Positions 30,130 through 37,777 of a stretch of 37,777 bases of DNA are shown here, piece by piece. The notes beneath the pieces were generated by a model that searched no databases, had not been told where the DNA came from, and saw nothing but the letters and a program-made list of their open reading frames with translations. How positions within the stretch are numbered: position 1 is the stretch's first letter; the number at the start of each line of letters is the position of its first letter. The position numbers and the translations under genes are program-made. Source of the DNA: a virus; IMG/VR virus record IMGVR_UViG_3300037042_002855, positions 1-37,777 of that record; one strand, given 5' to 3'.

Positions 30130-30930
30130 TTACATATAGTCGAATAATACCGAACTGTCGTTCCTCAATTTTCGTAAGGCTTTTTCTTTTATTTGTCTCA
30201 CTCTTTCTTTCGTAAGACTGAAATCTCCACCAATATCCTCCAAAGTTCTTGGTAACCCAGAGATACCAAAGTAATCCTCAATAATTACTTTTTCTCGGTC
30301 ATCTAAAGAATTTAATAACACCATTAACTTAGACTTTAATAAATCCTTACTGTTGAATACTTCGTCAGGCATATCCGCGTCTTCATTTTTAATAATATCA
30401 AATAACGTGTCCCCTTCTTCATTAATACTCATATCAAGGTCAATCATTGACGGTAGTCTTTGGAATTTAGGGTCTAACGTCCCATCATTAGATTCTATCG
30501 CCTTTTTAGCTCTGTGTAAGTCTTGGACAACATTGACAGGAAGTCGAATGGTTCTCGCGTTATCATTCAATGATTGTAAGATTGATTGTTTAACCCACCA
30601 AACTGCATATGATATAAAACGTAAATCTTTATGCCAATCAAAATTCTTAATCGCCTTCATTAACCCAAAATTTCCTTCAGCAATTAAATCAGGGAAATCT
30701 AATCCTTGGTTTTGGTACTGTTTAGCGACCGTAATAACAAATCGCAAATTACCCTCAAGTAATTCTTTATGAACTTTGTCTCTTTGAGCGTCCGTCAATG
30801 TTCCAGACTTCATCATCTCCGCCAACTCTTTTTCTCGTTGTGGGGTCATAACTTTTATCCTACGAATGTCCTTAAGATACTGTTGAATTTTTTCTTGATT
30901 AATTGGAATTCCTGTGTTTTTGTTTTTCAT
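30130..30930 (-). CDS. RNA polymerase sigma factor, RpoD-like
   Basis: A 266-residue sigma-70 family protein close in length to the short Bacteroidota RpoD. Region 1.2 (IQQYLKDIRRIKVMTPQREK) and region 2 (GNLRFVITVAKQYQNQGLDF, ISYAVWWVKQSILQSLNDNA) include the core-binding and -10 recognition helices, and TIRLP begins region 3. Region 4 has a helix-turn-helix (TLEDIGGDFSLTKERVRQIK). Unlike T4 gp55 it keeps a full set of regions and could recognise both promoter boxes. It likely redirects host RNA polymerase to phage promoters, possibly those with the TATTTAT octamer. It lies 2 bases after the 30933-31481 gene and ends at a terminator. Confidence 0.95.
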   Translation of the reverse strand: MKNKNTGIPINQEKIQQYLKDIRRIKVMTPQREKELAEMMKSGTLTDAQRDKVHKELLEGNLRFVITVAKQYQNQGLDFPDLIAEGNFGLMKAIKNFDWHKDLRFISYAVWWVKQSILQSLNDNARTIRLPVNVVQDLHRAKKAIESNDGTLDPKFQRLPSMIDLDMSINEEGDTLFDIIKNEDADMPDEVFNSKDLLKSKLMVLLNSLDDREKVIIEDYFGISGLPRTLEDIGGDFSLTKERVRQIKEKALRKLRNDSSVLFDYM

Positions 30931-30932
30931 AT

Positions 30933-31481
30933 TTATTTTTTAGAGTATTCGTTAAGTAATTTTAAATCAGAGTCTGACAACGAAGAGTATCCCTCATCAA
31001 TTATTTTGTCCAAAAGTTGGTCCATTGTTTTTACTTTAGGCATGGCCTTAGATTTGAGTTGTTCAATATCATCATCATCGTTGGTTATTTCTTCAAATAA
31101 AGAATCTAATCCTTTTTCAAGTTCCCCAAACAACAATTTTTGTACCTCAATCTGTTCTTCCTTGGTGTTTTCAACAATTACCTCTGTTTCGTCAGGGTTA
31201 AAGAGGTGTTTATCAATACTACTATCCAACCAATATGACATTTTGTCAGGCTCATATGGAGATAAGAAGTAAACAATTCCAGACGCTCCTAAAATAACTT
31301 GGAAAAAATCTTGTATGTTTGACATACTTTCAATCGAGTCAAAAGTAAAGATTACGGCCTCATGTCCAAAATAATACTTTATATCTGTTGAGTCAGTTGC
31401 TCCAACTATTTCTTCCGCTAAAATTTTTACAAACTTCTCTTGGTCGTTGTGTTTTGCGAAAATGAATAATATATATTTCAT
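30933..31481 (-). CDS. Unknown 182-residue protein beside the sigma gene
   Basis: A soluble acidic protein starting MKYILFIFAKHNDQEKFVKI, with strands and helices in the first 90 residues and a very acidic linker. It ends with KIIDEGYSSLSDSDLKLLNE, which resembles a C-terminal motif found on several Bacteroidota proteins. I chose the third in-frame start because the promoter at 31501-31531 places the transcript start near 31495. It is the first gene of the unit that ends with the sigma factor, so it may act with it. Confidence 0.65.
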   Translation of the reverse strand: MKYILFIFAKHNDQEKFVKILAEEIVGATDSTDIKYYFGHEAVIFTFDSIESMSNIQDFFQVILGASGIVYFLSPYEPDKMSYWLDSSIDKHLFNPDETEVIVENTKEEQIEVQKLLFGELEKGLDSLFEEITNDDDDIEQLKSKAMPKVKTMDQLLDKIIDEGYSSLSDSDLKLLNEYSKK

Positions 31482-31500
31482 ATGTTTATCTTTCATTCTA

Positions 31501-31531
31501 CAAATATACAATTCTTTTATTAATTTACAAA
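31501..31531 (-). promoter_or_regulatory. Bacteroidota-type promoter for the sigma-factor unit
   Basis: Minus-strand TTTG (31531-31528) and TATATTTG (31508-31501) are separated by exactly 19 bases. The expected start near 31495 is about 14 bases before the chosen ATG at 31481. This would place the sigma gene under host polymerase control, consistent with early expression. Confidence 0.75.
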
Positions 31532-31532
31532 C

Positions 31533-33905
31533 TTATTGTGAAACATAACTAACATTATCCTCTTTTTTGATTTTAACCACATTATCCGCCCAATTAGTTA
31601 CCAATGGATTATGTGTAATAACAAAAATCTTTTCAAAATATTCTTTAATCTTAGTAAAAAATTCCGCAACCATATCTAAATTATCATTAGATATTTTACC
31701 GAATACTTCATCGAACACAATTATATTGGCTCTTGGCAATGAACAAATTTTACTTAATACCGCTCTTAACGCTAAAGACGCAATGGTTCTTTCATATCCT
31801 GAACCTGACGCCATTAGTTTTTCCACTTGAGTATTGTTATCTATCATTAAAAATTCAACCTCATTCTTATCATTAATATTAACTTCCAATCTAAAATGAG
31901 AACTATCCTCCAATAATCTTTGTAATTCAGAATTTATTAATGGTATCATAGTTTTCATAATCATTTTTGAAACACCATTTTTACCATATATTTCCAAGTA
32001 AATTTTGTATATTTTTTCTCGTTCAGCTTCTTCACCAATCTTAACAATAGTTTTCAGATTTTGTTCAATCTTATCTTTATACGTTTGAATTTGGTAATCG
32101 TTACCGTTCATTTTTTTTGTTGTATTATTTTTTTCAACATCAAGGTCGTCTAAACGTAATCCCGCTTTAATTAATTGTGTTTCGATTTTCTCATTGGACA
32201 TTATCTTATCTTGTAATTCATAATACTTTGTTAACTTGTCTTGAAGTCCTTTGATTTTCAAATCAAACCCTTCAATACTAAGTTCGTATTTTTCTTTTAT
32301 TAATTTGTTTTTTTCATATTCATCAAATTCTTTTTTGAGTTGCACAAATGCCTGTTCTTTGATGGTTAAATCCTTCATTAACTCCTCTTTTTGACCTTTA
32401 TGCGTAATATAACCTGCGAGCTCACCAATTTTTGCGTTTGTAATTGCCGCATTCATTAATTCAATCCCGCAATGCTCACATTTAATGCCGCCCTCAACAG
32501 AAGACTTTAACTTATTAATAGAATCAATTTCCGTATCAACACGCACAACATCTTTATAAACCTCTTTGTATTGTTCCTTTACTTCATCGTGCTCGTCTTC
32601 ATGATAAAAAGACGATGGCTCAACCACCTTAATTTCTAACAATTGTTTATCAACACCTTGTCTCTGATTCTTAAACGTTGTTATATCCGTACTCACATTA
32701 TCAGGAGAAAGTAAACTAATCTCCTTATCAATATCGGTATGTTTACTCTTTAAAAGATTATCTCGGTATTCTTGGCCCTTAATGATTCGGTCCTGAACAT
32801 CAATTAAGTCCTTTTGAAGTTGCCCGTTTTCGACATTGAATTCCGATATTTTAATTGTATAATCTTCATTATCCGTTTTTAACTTCTCACTACTATAAAT
32901 GTTAGACATCATTGATTTGGAGAAATCGTTATAGATTTCTTTTCCTGTGTCTTCTTTCTTTTTAAGAAAATCTAACCCCATAAATCTAGATAACACTTGT
33001 CCTCGAGCGGTTGGTTTAGAATCAATTAAATCTTCTAAGTTAGTCGCAGTAGTAAGGATTGTCATTAAAAAATCTTCTTTAGACCCAATAGACGTTTTAA
33101 TGAACGTTTCCGTTTCTCGTCTCTGTTCTCCTGTAAAGTTTTGTAAACTACCGTCAGACAATTTTTTAAAGAAATCTAATTCAGTCTTAACATTCCATTC
33201 ACCTGCCTTAGATTTTTTTCGTTCAATGTTTCTAATAATGATGTACTCATCACCATCGATAATGATTTCCCCCTTAACGGATACTTTATTCTTATCGGTG
33301 AATCGATTGAAGACCTCTTCGGCTTTGGACGTTTTAGTTGTCTCATTAAAGAATAAGAATAATAGTAAGTCTACAGTAAGAACTGTTTTACCCCCAAAAT
33401 TTGGTGGGTTAGACTCAACCACGGTAATACCATCACATTTTTCAAAATCCAATTTTTGATTCTCACCATATGAAAGGAAATTTGAGAACTCAATGTTCTT
33501 AATGAACCATCGTTTAAATGGACTGGCTTCACTGTTATTAACCAATAATTTATTATCAACAATCCCATCAAGATGAATTACCTCATCAAAATATTTCTCT
33601 AAAGATTTTGAAGTTAGATATGATTTAACTAATTCGGATTGGTAATTCTTATCCAAGATATTAAAAGATATGTCGACTGTATGAGTAACGTCATCACTAA
33701 CCTTGGTCTTAGTAATAACATTTACATTAGTCGTGTTGTATTTTTTTTGGAAATAATGTCTAACACTTTTAATCTTCTCTTGAGTAAAATTTTCTGCGTA
33801 GTCATCCCATACGACTTGCACATATGGATTATCTAAAGTTTCAAACTCTAATTCTTTGTTCATTATTTTATAATTAAATTCTATCGCAGGATTAAACAAA
33901 TCCAT
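31533..33905 (-). CDS. Rad50/SbcC-like recombination ATPase (T4 gp46 type)
   Basis: A 790-residue SMC-type ATPase that, with its nuclease partner at 35192-35971, would process DNA ends for recombination-dependent replication. After an N-terminal extension of about 130 residues, the ATPase head begins at WFIKNIEFSNFLSYGENQ. The P-loop is altered to NPPNFGGKT (166-174). Coiled coils surround a zinc hook, KCEHCGI, near residue 477. The C-terminal lobe has the signature ASGSGYERTIASLALRAVL and Walker B IIVFDEVFG, then a THNP switch-like motif. The family's usual first P-loop glycine is missing. The extension is unlike T4 gp46 and I do not recognise it. Three small genes separate it from gp47. Confidence 0.9.
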   Translation of the reverse strand: MDLFNPAIEFNYKIMNKELEFETLDNPYVQVVWDDYAENFTQEKIKSVRHYFQKKYNTTNVNVITKTKVSDDVTHTVDISFNILDKNYQSELVKSYLTSKSLEKYFDEVIHLDGIVDNKLLVNNSEASPFKRWFIKNIEFSNFLSYGENQKLDFEKCDGITVVESNPPNFGGKTVLTVDLLLFLFFNETTKTSKAEEVFNRFTDKNKVSVKGEIIIDGDEYIIIRNIERKKSKAGEWNVKTELDFFKKLSDGSLQNFTGEQRRETETFIKTSIGSKEDFLMTILTTATNLEDLIDSKPTARGQVLSRFMGLDFLKKKEDTGKEIYNDFSKSMMSNIYSSEKLKTDNEDYTIKISEFNVENGQLQKDLIDVQDRIIKGQEYRDNLLKSKHTDIDKEISLLSPDNVSTDITTFKNQRQGVDKQLLEIKVVEPSSFYHEDEHDEVKEQYKEVYKDVVRVDTEIDSINKLKSSVEGGIKCEHCGIELMNAAITNAKIGELAGYITHKGQKEELMKDLTIKEQAFVQLKKEFDEYEKNKLIKEKYELSIEGFDLKIKGLQDKLTKYYELQDKIMSNEKIETQLIKAGLRLDDLDVEKNNTTKKMNGNDYQIQTYKDKIEQNLKTIVKIGEEAEREKIYKIYLEIYGKNGVSKMIMKTMIPLINSELQRLLEDSSHFRLEVNINDKNEVEFLMIDNNTQVEKLMASGSGYERTIASLALRAVLSKICSLPRANIIVFDEVFGKISNDNLDMVAEFFTKIKEYFEKIFVITHNPLVTNWADNVVKIKKEDNVSYVSQ

Positions 33906-33906
33906 T

Positions 33907-34200
33907 TTATTTTTCTAATTCAGAAATTTGGTCTTGTATTGGTGTAGTAACGTCACCGTCTCTATCTTCAATTGAAAATCCCGAACTATCGTATTTAGGT
34001 TCCTCGCTAGTAAGAACATCAATAATATTCTCAGCATTCAATTCATCAGATTCGGTTAATCCTGAGAATTTGTTTTGAAACGCTTGTAGTTGTTGTTCCA
34101 TCATTTGAACATACTTTTTCTCCATTTGTTTTTTTTCGAGTTTAATTCTCTCGTTTCTTTTTGCGATTTTTGCTCTGTGAGCCTTTGCAGCTTTACCCAT
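33907..34200 (-). CDS. Unknown 97-residue protein with basic helical start
   Basis: A lysine/arginine-rich N-terminal helix (GKAAKAHRAKIAKRNERIKL) continues into a glutamine-rich coiled coil, then an acidic C-terminus (DVLTSEEPKYDSSGFSIEDR). It may bind nucleic acid through the basic part. It sits one base before the gp46 gene in the same operon. I do not recognise the family. Confidence 0.6.
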   Translation of the reverse strand: MGKAAKAHRAKIAKRNERIKLEKKQMEKKYVQMMEQQLQAFQNKFSGLTESDELNAENIIDVLTSEEPKYDSSGFSIEDRDGDVTTPIQDQISELEK

Positions 34201-34224
34201 GTTATATTGTATTAATTGTTTTGA

Positions 34225-34575
34225 TTATTTTACTGGTCTATTTTCTTCAAACCATTCTACGATTGCATTTATCGCCCATACTGCTCCTGATGATAATATA
34301 CCATCAAAAAACCATCCACACCATAATGGCATTCCGAATAATGTCATTGTCGGAGAGAATACCACTAATGATAAAAACCAACCGCCATGAAACCCAAAAC
34401 ACATTGGACAGGTCAATATTCCTGATATGAAATGAGCCACCCCATTCAATGGTGCTAATTTATTGTCTCCCCATTTTTGGAAGAAGTTTCTTACTCCCGA
34501 AAATATCGATGAGAAGACCATAATGTTCATAAGTCCGTAACTTAAAATGAACCAAGTTAAAATGTTAATTGTCAT
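34225..34575 (-). CDS. Membrane protein with CPMCFGFH motif (DUF1360-like)
   Basis: A 116-residue protein with three or four hydrophobic segments (NILTWFILSYGLMNIMVF, VAHFISGILTCPMCFGFHGG, WFLSLVVFSPTMTLFGMPLW). The C-P-M-C-F-G-F-H motif at a membrane edge recalls DUF1360-type proteins, where the cysteines may bind metal. A role in phage biology is unknown. It lies between the coiled-coil gene and the 33907-34200 gene, inside the recombination operon. Confidence 0.55.
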   Translation of the reverse strand: MTINILTWFILSYGLMNIMVFSSIFSGVRNFFQKWGDNKLAPLNGVAHFISGILTCPMCFGFHGGWFLSLVVFSPTMTLFGMPLWCGWFFDGILSSGAVWAINAIVEWFEENRPVK

Positions 34576-34578
34576 AAT

Positions 34579-35220
34579 TTATATATTTTTTGTTAGGTTC
34601 GACCCCTTCATATACGCCGCCCCTTGATTTATGTTTGTTTGTTCTAATTTTTTGATAGTCCCCTCAAGTTCTGTTATTTTTGTATTTTTATCTGTAAGTT
34701 CTTTACGTAGTTTGTTTAAAGTTTCTTGAAGAAGTAATGTCTTATCATTTGATTTTTCTACCTCAATTATAACTTCTTTAATAATTGGTTCTTGACTTTC
34801 CAACTGTTGTATTTTTAACAACAGTTCATTTATTTCATTTATTTCATTTTTGTCCCTAATTTTGTCTATATTTGGGACAGAATTTTCTTCCTTTTTGTCG
34901 TAAATATATACTATTTTTTCGACAGGAACTTCCACTTTTATCTCTTTAATTACCTCTCTATCAACATATTTGATAACTTCAACAGGTACTTCCACCCGTA
35001 TTTCTCGGATTACCTCGATTTCCGTCTGTTTTTCACCAATCCCGTCTGTTTTTTCTGAATCTTCACCAATAAGACCATATTTTTCAATATTAAATCCCTT
35101 CTTAAAGCACTTATTAATAAATCCGTCAATATCCATAATTTTGTTTAACAAACAAAAATCATAGATTTCTTTGGTGTTTTTAATATCAATGTTATACATT
35201 TGTGAGTTTTTCTTTTCCAT
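34579..35220 (-). CDS. Coiled-coil protein with valine-rich repeats
   Basis: A 213-residue protein. After a helical N-terminal domain come two similar units, EVIREIRVEVPVEVIKYVD and REVIKEIKVEVPVEKIVY, then a long coiled coil (QLESQEPIIKEVIIEVEK, LLLQETLNKLRKELTDKNTK). It looks structural or like a scaffold/adaptor. I use the ATG at 35220; an ATG at 35199 is also possible and would reduce the overlap with gp47 from 29 to 8 bases. Confidence 0.6.
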   Translation of the reverse strand: MEKKNSQMYNIDIKNTKEIYDFCLLNKIMDIDGFINKCFKKGFNIEKYGLIGEDSEKTDGIGEKQTEIEVIREIRVEVPVEVIKYVDREVIKEIKVEVPVEKIVYIYDKKEENSVPNIDKIRDKNEINEINELLLKIQQLESQEPIIKEVIIEVEKSNDKTLLLQETLNKLRKELTDKNTKITELEGTIKKLEQTNINQGAAYMKGSNLTKNI

Positions 35221-35971
35221 CAATAATATCCTCAAATGATTTTAATCTAAAAGATAGGAATGGTTTTGAATTTTTCAAATCAACAAAATCATATTTATCG
35301 TTCTCTACATCATAAATACCGAATCCATGTTTATTAATAGTTTCTCCAAAGTTCTGTTGGATTGTTGACCCAATCATATATGCCTTCTTACCTCTTGGGA
35401 TATTGAAGACTTGTCTTTTGTGAATATCTCCACATAAAACTAAATCACATCCGTCAAACTTATCCGATTCAAACCCTGTCTCAAATTTATATCCAATATC
35501 CGTAGTTAACCCCTGAACAGGTCCATGGAACAATCCAATCTTTAACCTATTTGATTTTTCAATATCGGGAGGAATGTTATGGTCCATTAATGAATATACA
35601 ACCCAATCAATGTTTTGGTCTTCATATACTCCTCTGTTTTTTAGATAAACAATGTTCTTATCTTGTAAAGAATCAATGATTGGTGTCAAAGCATCTAATC
35701 TTGACATATTATTTTCCAAGAAATCATGGTTACCAATTATCAAAACAGTTTTTGAAATCTTGGAACATTCGGTTAATGTCCAAGCAACAAACTCAATTAA
35801 CTCTGGAGTCATTTGATTTTTAGAATGAACAAGGTCGCCCGTAAACACAATTCTATCAGGAGCAATCTCTTTAAACTGATTAAACATATCAATAAGAACA
35901 CCACGATAAAGTTCATGGTCTTTAAAAAGTCTGACATGTAAGTCAGAAAAGTGTACTAATTTTTTTATCAT
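35192..35971 (-). CDS. Mre11/SbcD-like nuclease (T4 gp47 type)
   Basis: A 259-residue calcineurin-fold metallophosphoesterase, the expected nuclease partner of the Rad50-like ATPase at 31533-33905. The metal-binding motifs appear in order: HFSDLHVR (7-14), TGDLVHS (43-49), IGNHDFLE (78-85), GLFHGP and CGDIHKRQ. It lacks the long C-terminal capping region of bacterial SbcD, like phage gp47. It would nick and resect DNA ends and may help degrade host DNA. It overlaps the coiled-coil gene downstream and meets the 35971-36216 gene at a single base, so all are co-translated. Confidence 0.9.
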   Translation of the reverse strand: MIKKLVHFSDLHVRLFKDHELYRGVLIDMFNQFKEIAPDRIVFTGDLVHSKNQMTPELIEFVAWTLTECSKISKTVLIIGNHDFLENNMSRLDALTPIIDSLQDKNIVYLKNRGVYEDQNIDWVVYSLMDHNIPPDIEKSNRLKIGLFHGPVQGLTTDIGYKFETGFESDKFDGCDLVLCGDIHKRQVFNIPRGKKAYMIGSTIQQNFGETINKHGFGIYDVENDKYDFVDLKNSKPFLSFRLKSFEDIIDGKEKLTNV

Positions 35972-36216
35972 TACTTTTTGTTTTTCTCTTCTTCATACTT
36001 TCTACCCCAATAACTAATCTCACTCTCTTTGAATTGTAATTCATCTAAAAGCGTCTCGTTTTGTTCTTTAAGGACTTTAACTTGATTAACTAAAGTTGTA
36101 TCGGTTTTAGTGATTGTTGTCACATTAACAGGTTTTGTTCTTTTTACTAAAGACCCCATAGAGAGTCCTAAAAAAAAGATACCGAAATACATTAATACTC
36201 TACCAATATTATTCAT
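35971..36216 (-). CDS. Small anchored coiled-coil protein
   Basis: An 81-residue protein with one N-terminal membrane segment (VLMYFGIFFLGLSMGSLV), a basic KRTKP stop and a helical tail (VKVLKEQNETLLDELQFKES). The shape matches small inner-membrane proteins such as spanin subunits, but it sits in the recombination operon, away from the lysis-type cluster. I use the ATG at 36216 although a GTG lies 3 bases upstream. Confidence 0.6.
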   Translation of the reverse strand: MNNIGRVLMYFGIFFLGLSMGSLVKRTKPVNVTTITKTDTTLVNQVKVLKEQNETLLDELQFKESEISYWGRKYEEEKNKK

Positions 36217-36458
36217 CACATTACTATTCTTGGTGGTTTACCTAAATCATCATCATCTTTAATTGTTAAAGGTACGGAGATAGGGTTAAAATATTGTTGT
36301 CGATTTTTTGATAAATTAGAGAATTTCTCAAGGTCAAAGTCATCGGTAACTTCTTTCATTTTTTCCTGTATGGATTCAATGTCAACTTGTTTGATTGTAG
36401 TCCAATCTCTATTGGTCATAAATCCGTCTAACCAAACATAAAATTCTTTGTATATCAA
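36216..36458 (-). CDS. Phage protein with YVWLDGF motif, TTG start
   Basis: An 80-residue protein whose beginning, EFYVWLDGFMTNRDW, is the W-L-x-G-F motif seen in many small phage proteins that I know by pattern but not by function. A helix follows (IKQVDIESIQEKMKEV). No ATG precedes the motif in frame; the start must be the TTG at 36456-36458, which overlaps the TGA stop of the 36455-36601 gene (TTGA). Translation is therefore probably coupled to that gene. Confidence 0.6.
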   Translation of the reverse strand: MIYKEFYVWLDGFMTNRDWTTIKQVDIESIQEKMKEVTDDFDLEKFSNLSKNRQQYFNPISVPLTIKDDDDLGKPPRIVM

Positions 36459-36601
36459 GATAATTCTCTATTATATAAGTTTACTAAAATCATTCGGGCA
36501 AATTTAAACTCCTTGGCTCTATTTAATCGTAAACCATGTTCCTTAGCAATTACATTTAAGTAAGGTAATACTTCAGTTATTTTCATTTTACCAATTTCCA
36601 T
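36455..36601 (-). CDS. Small basic helical protein (48 residues)
   Basis: A 48-codon frame, MEIGKMKITEVLPYLNVIAK and on to RMILVNLYNRELS, from the ATG at 36601 to the TGA at 36455. It is basic and helical, with no cysteine and no membrane segment. Overlap with the TTG start of the next gene and a short gap (8 bases) from the zinc-ribbon gene upstream support it being a real gene. I do not recognise the function. Confidence 0.55.
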   Translation of the reverse strand: MEIGKMKITEVLPYLNVIAKEHGLRLNRAKEFKFARMILVNLYNRELS

Positions 36602-36609
36602 ATTCAAAT

Positions 36610-36819
36610 TTAGAATAAATCAAAATCAACGTTAACATGACCACATTCGATACACATATATGTCGGGAATGGTACAATCGTGTCTTCAGACGCACCTGTC
36701 ATTAGTTTAGGCACTTTTTTTATCAGTACCACCTCTTTAAAGTATTTTGAGGTACACTTCTCACATTCGACCGTTGGTTGTTGTTTTAGGTCTATTTTTG
36801 GTTTAAATAAATCGTCCAT
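36610..36819 (-). CDS. Small zinc-ribbon protein
   Basis: A 69-residue protein with two CxxC pairs, CEKC (19-22) and CIEC (56-59), spaced as in a zinc ribbon, the second followed by GHVNVDFDLF. Between them lie beta strands (YFKEVVLIKKVPKL). Similar small zinc ribbons are common in T4-like phages and may bind nucleic acid or polymerase. It lies one base after the 36821-36913 gene. Confidence 0.7.
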   Translation of the reverse strand: MDDLFKPKIDLKQQPTVECEKCTSKYFKEVVLIKKVPKLMTGASEDTIVPFPTYMCIECGHVNVDFDLF

Positions 36820-36820
36820 T

Positions 36821-36913
36821 TTATTTGATTATATAGTTTATTGTTAATCCTTTTGGGAAATTATTGTCCCAAGTTGTAGTGTATACCCACGTTAATGTTA
36901 TATTACTTTCCAT
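36821..36913 (-). CDS. Very small protein (30 residues)
   Basis: A 30-codon frame starts MESNITLTWVYTTTWDNNFP and ends in TINYIIK, from the ATG at 36913 to the TAA at 36821. It ends one base before the zinc-ribbon ATG, the spacing typical of real genes here. The two tryptophans suggest a small beta fold. It may also be a leader peptide for the next gene. Confidence 0.4.
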   Translation of the reverse strand: MESNITLTWVYTTTWDNNFPKGLTINYIIK

Positions 36914-36935
36914 GTTAAAGTATAGTCATTTGGTT

Positions 36936-37777
36936 TTACTTAGTCAAATACTTTTTCATATCCATATTCAATATGGTTTGTTGGACTTCTTTTGGAACTC
37001 GGAATTCCTCATAGTCACCAGTGTCTTTAACAAGAACAACAATACATCCATAAAGTTTGATGTTTTCATATTTAGAACCTTGTAACATTTTAAGTAATAA
37101 TTTCCCATAAAACGGTAATTGTGTGAAATAGTGACCTAAGGCGTTGTTTGGGTGTTTTTGGAAGGGGTACTTCATTCTTGTTGTAAAATGACTTTCTTCA
37201 AAATTCTTTTTTTTGTTACTCTTCCAATCAGTACAGATTAAACCAATTTCCGTTTTATCTTTATTCTCAATTAACCACATTTTATCAGGTTGACCTACGT
37301 AAGATAATTCCGGGTCACCTAATACAATCTCCGTATCAATTAATACCGCCCCTCTTTCTACCATTAAGTTTAAATAATCGGTTCCGGCAGAAACCATAGA
37401 GTCGCTTTTAAGTATTTGGGTAAAATCACATTCAAAAATGGGTTGTCTTACTTCTTTATAAGAACCAAACATTTCAATAGTTTTCTTTTCCAACAGGTAA
37501 TGAACTCTACTACCCATATTTGTTGAGTAGTCTCCCGCAGCTTTCCACTCATCAAGTAATTGTTGTTGAACTTCGGGGTCTCCTTTAGCCTTTCTTAAAG
37601 AGATACCTTCACTGTCAAACTCCTCGTAAAAATATTTCATTACCTTACTTACTGAAGGGTAGTTATCTCTAACTTTACCATCCAAGTCTTTCATGTAGTA
37701 AGTATGAGTATCTTCAACAAAGGTTAAATCTAACTCTAATCTTCTTTTCTCTAAAATCTCTCTGATTTCTTTTGCAA
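36936..37777 (-). CDS. RecB/Cas4-like PD-(D/E)XK nuclease, 5' end missing
   Basis: The frame continues without a stop through the right edge, so only the C-terminal 280 residues are seen. After LDLTFVEDTHTYYMKD and YPSVSKVMKYF, which match the start of RecB-type phage nucleases, comes a helical region with NMGSRVHYLLEKK. The catalytic pair is YVGQPDKMWL, then ICTDWKSNK (the D and D-x-K of PD-(D/E)XK). The later QLPFYGKLLLKML helix matches the family's QxxxY motif loosely. It probably acts as an exonuclease in recombination or DNA processing with gp46/gp47. An internal ATG at 37694 is not the likely start. Confidence 0.75.
   Translation of the reverse strand, partial: AKEIREILEKRRLELDLTFVEDTHTYYMKDLDGKVRDNYPSVSKVMKYFYEEFDSEGISLRKAKGDPEVQQQLLDEWKAAGDYSTNMGSRVHYLLEKKTIEMFGSYKEVRQPIFECDFTQILKSDSMVSAGTDYLNLMVERGAVLIDTEIVLGDPELSYVGQPDKMWLIENKDKTEIGLICTDWKSNKKKNFEESHFTTRMKYPFQKHPNNALGHYFTQLPFYGKLLLKMLQGSKYENIKLYGCIVVLVKDTGDYEEFRVPKEVQQTILNMDMKKYLTK

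Noticed and set aside
1-37777. Cas genes that could work with the mini-array
   Set aside because: No product here has HEPN RxxxxH pairs in a large Cas13-like protein or resembles Cas1/Cas2. The RecB/Cas4-like nuclease at the right edge fits a general phage exonuclease and is far from the array.
1-37777. tRNA or tmRNA genes
   Set aside because: No cloverleaf or tmRNA-like sequence was recognised, and the gaps between genes are too short for a tmRNA.

Overview
This window is a dense, AT-rich (roughly one-third G+C by eye) piece of a large tailed-phage genome. Genes abut or overlap by a few bases, most lie on the minus strand, and no capsid, portal or terminase gene is in view. The host is probably a Bacteroidota (flavobacteria-like) bacterium. 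Three minus-strand promoters match the Bacteroidota consensus TTTG-N19/20-TAnnTTTG, the sigma factor resembles the short Bacteroidota RpoD, there is a histone-H1-like (Hc1) protein, and a CRISPR-like repeat resembles type VI-B (Cas13b) repeats, a system found mainly in Bacteroidota. A gp46/gp47 (Rad50/Mre11-like) pair and prohead-protease-like N-termini point to a T4-like lineage. Taxonomy is inference.

Layout. 1-2.4 kb: unknown genes, a three-repeat/two-spacer mini-array at the 3' end of a small gene, a phage SmpB, and a DUF192 protein. 2.4-7 kb: a DHH phosphoesterase, two proteins with candidate capsid-targeting N-termini (one with a pretoxin-like hydrophobic region, one with a possible PD-(D/E)XK core), and a DNA methyltransferase. 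7-11.5 kb: DUF3310 fused to a fragment of a LysA-type decarboxylase, a full-length glutamine synthetase, small unknowns and an acidic coiled-coil protein. 11.5-13.3 kb: a plus-strand block with a GIY-YIG endonuclease. 13.3-20.3 kb: glutaredoxin, thioredoxin, a PcfJ-like protein, DUF932, an LRR protein, a Dam-like methyltransferase and a small DNA-binding-type protein. 20.3-23.2 kb: DnaJ, unknowns and the Hc1-like protein. 23.3-27 kb: two lysine-rich proteins that look like virion components, one with a duplicated EF-hand. 27-30 kb: a lysis-type cluster (amidase, multi-span membrane protein, two single-anchor proteins). 30-37.8 kb: sigma factor, gp46, gp47, small membrane and zinc-ribbon proteins, and a RecB/Cas4-like nuclease cut by the window edge.

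How it may fit together. Host-type promoters would start early transcription. The phage sigma factor, perhaps with others, could drive genes preceded by a recurrent TATTTAT[A/T] octamer. That octamer sits 3-18 nt upstream of nine genes, including all five genes whose N-termini look like T4-type capsid-targeting sequences. Takeover functions would include SmpB, DnaJ, glutamine synthetase, redox proteins, two methyltransferases, DUF932 and the Hc1-like protein. The most unusual item is the mini-array at 1003-1170. With no cas gene in the window it could only work with host Cas proteins, either as a guide array against competitors or as a repeat-RNA decoy. It may instead be a duplication of the gene tail it overlaps. 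No stretch longer than 300 bases lacks a gene, and no tRNA or tmRNA was recognised.
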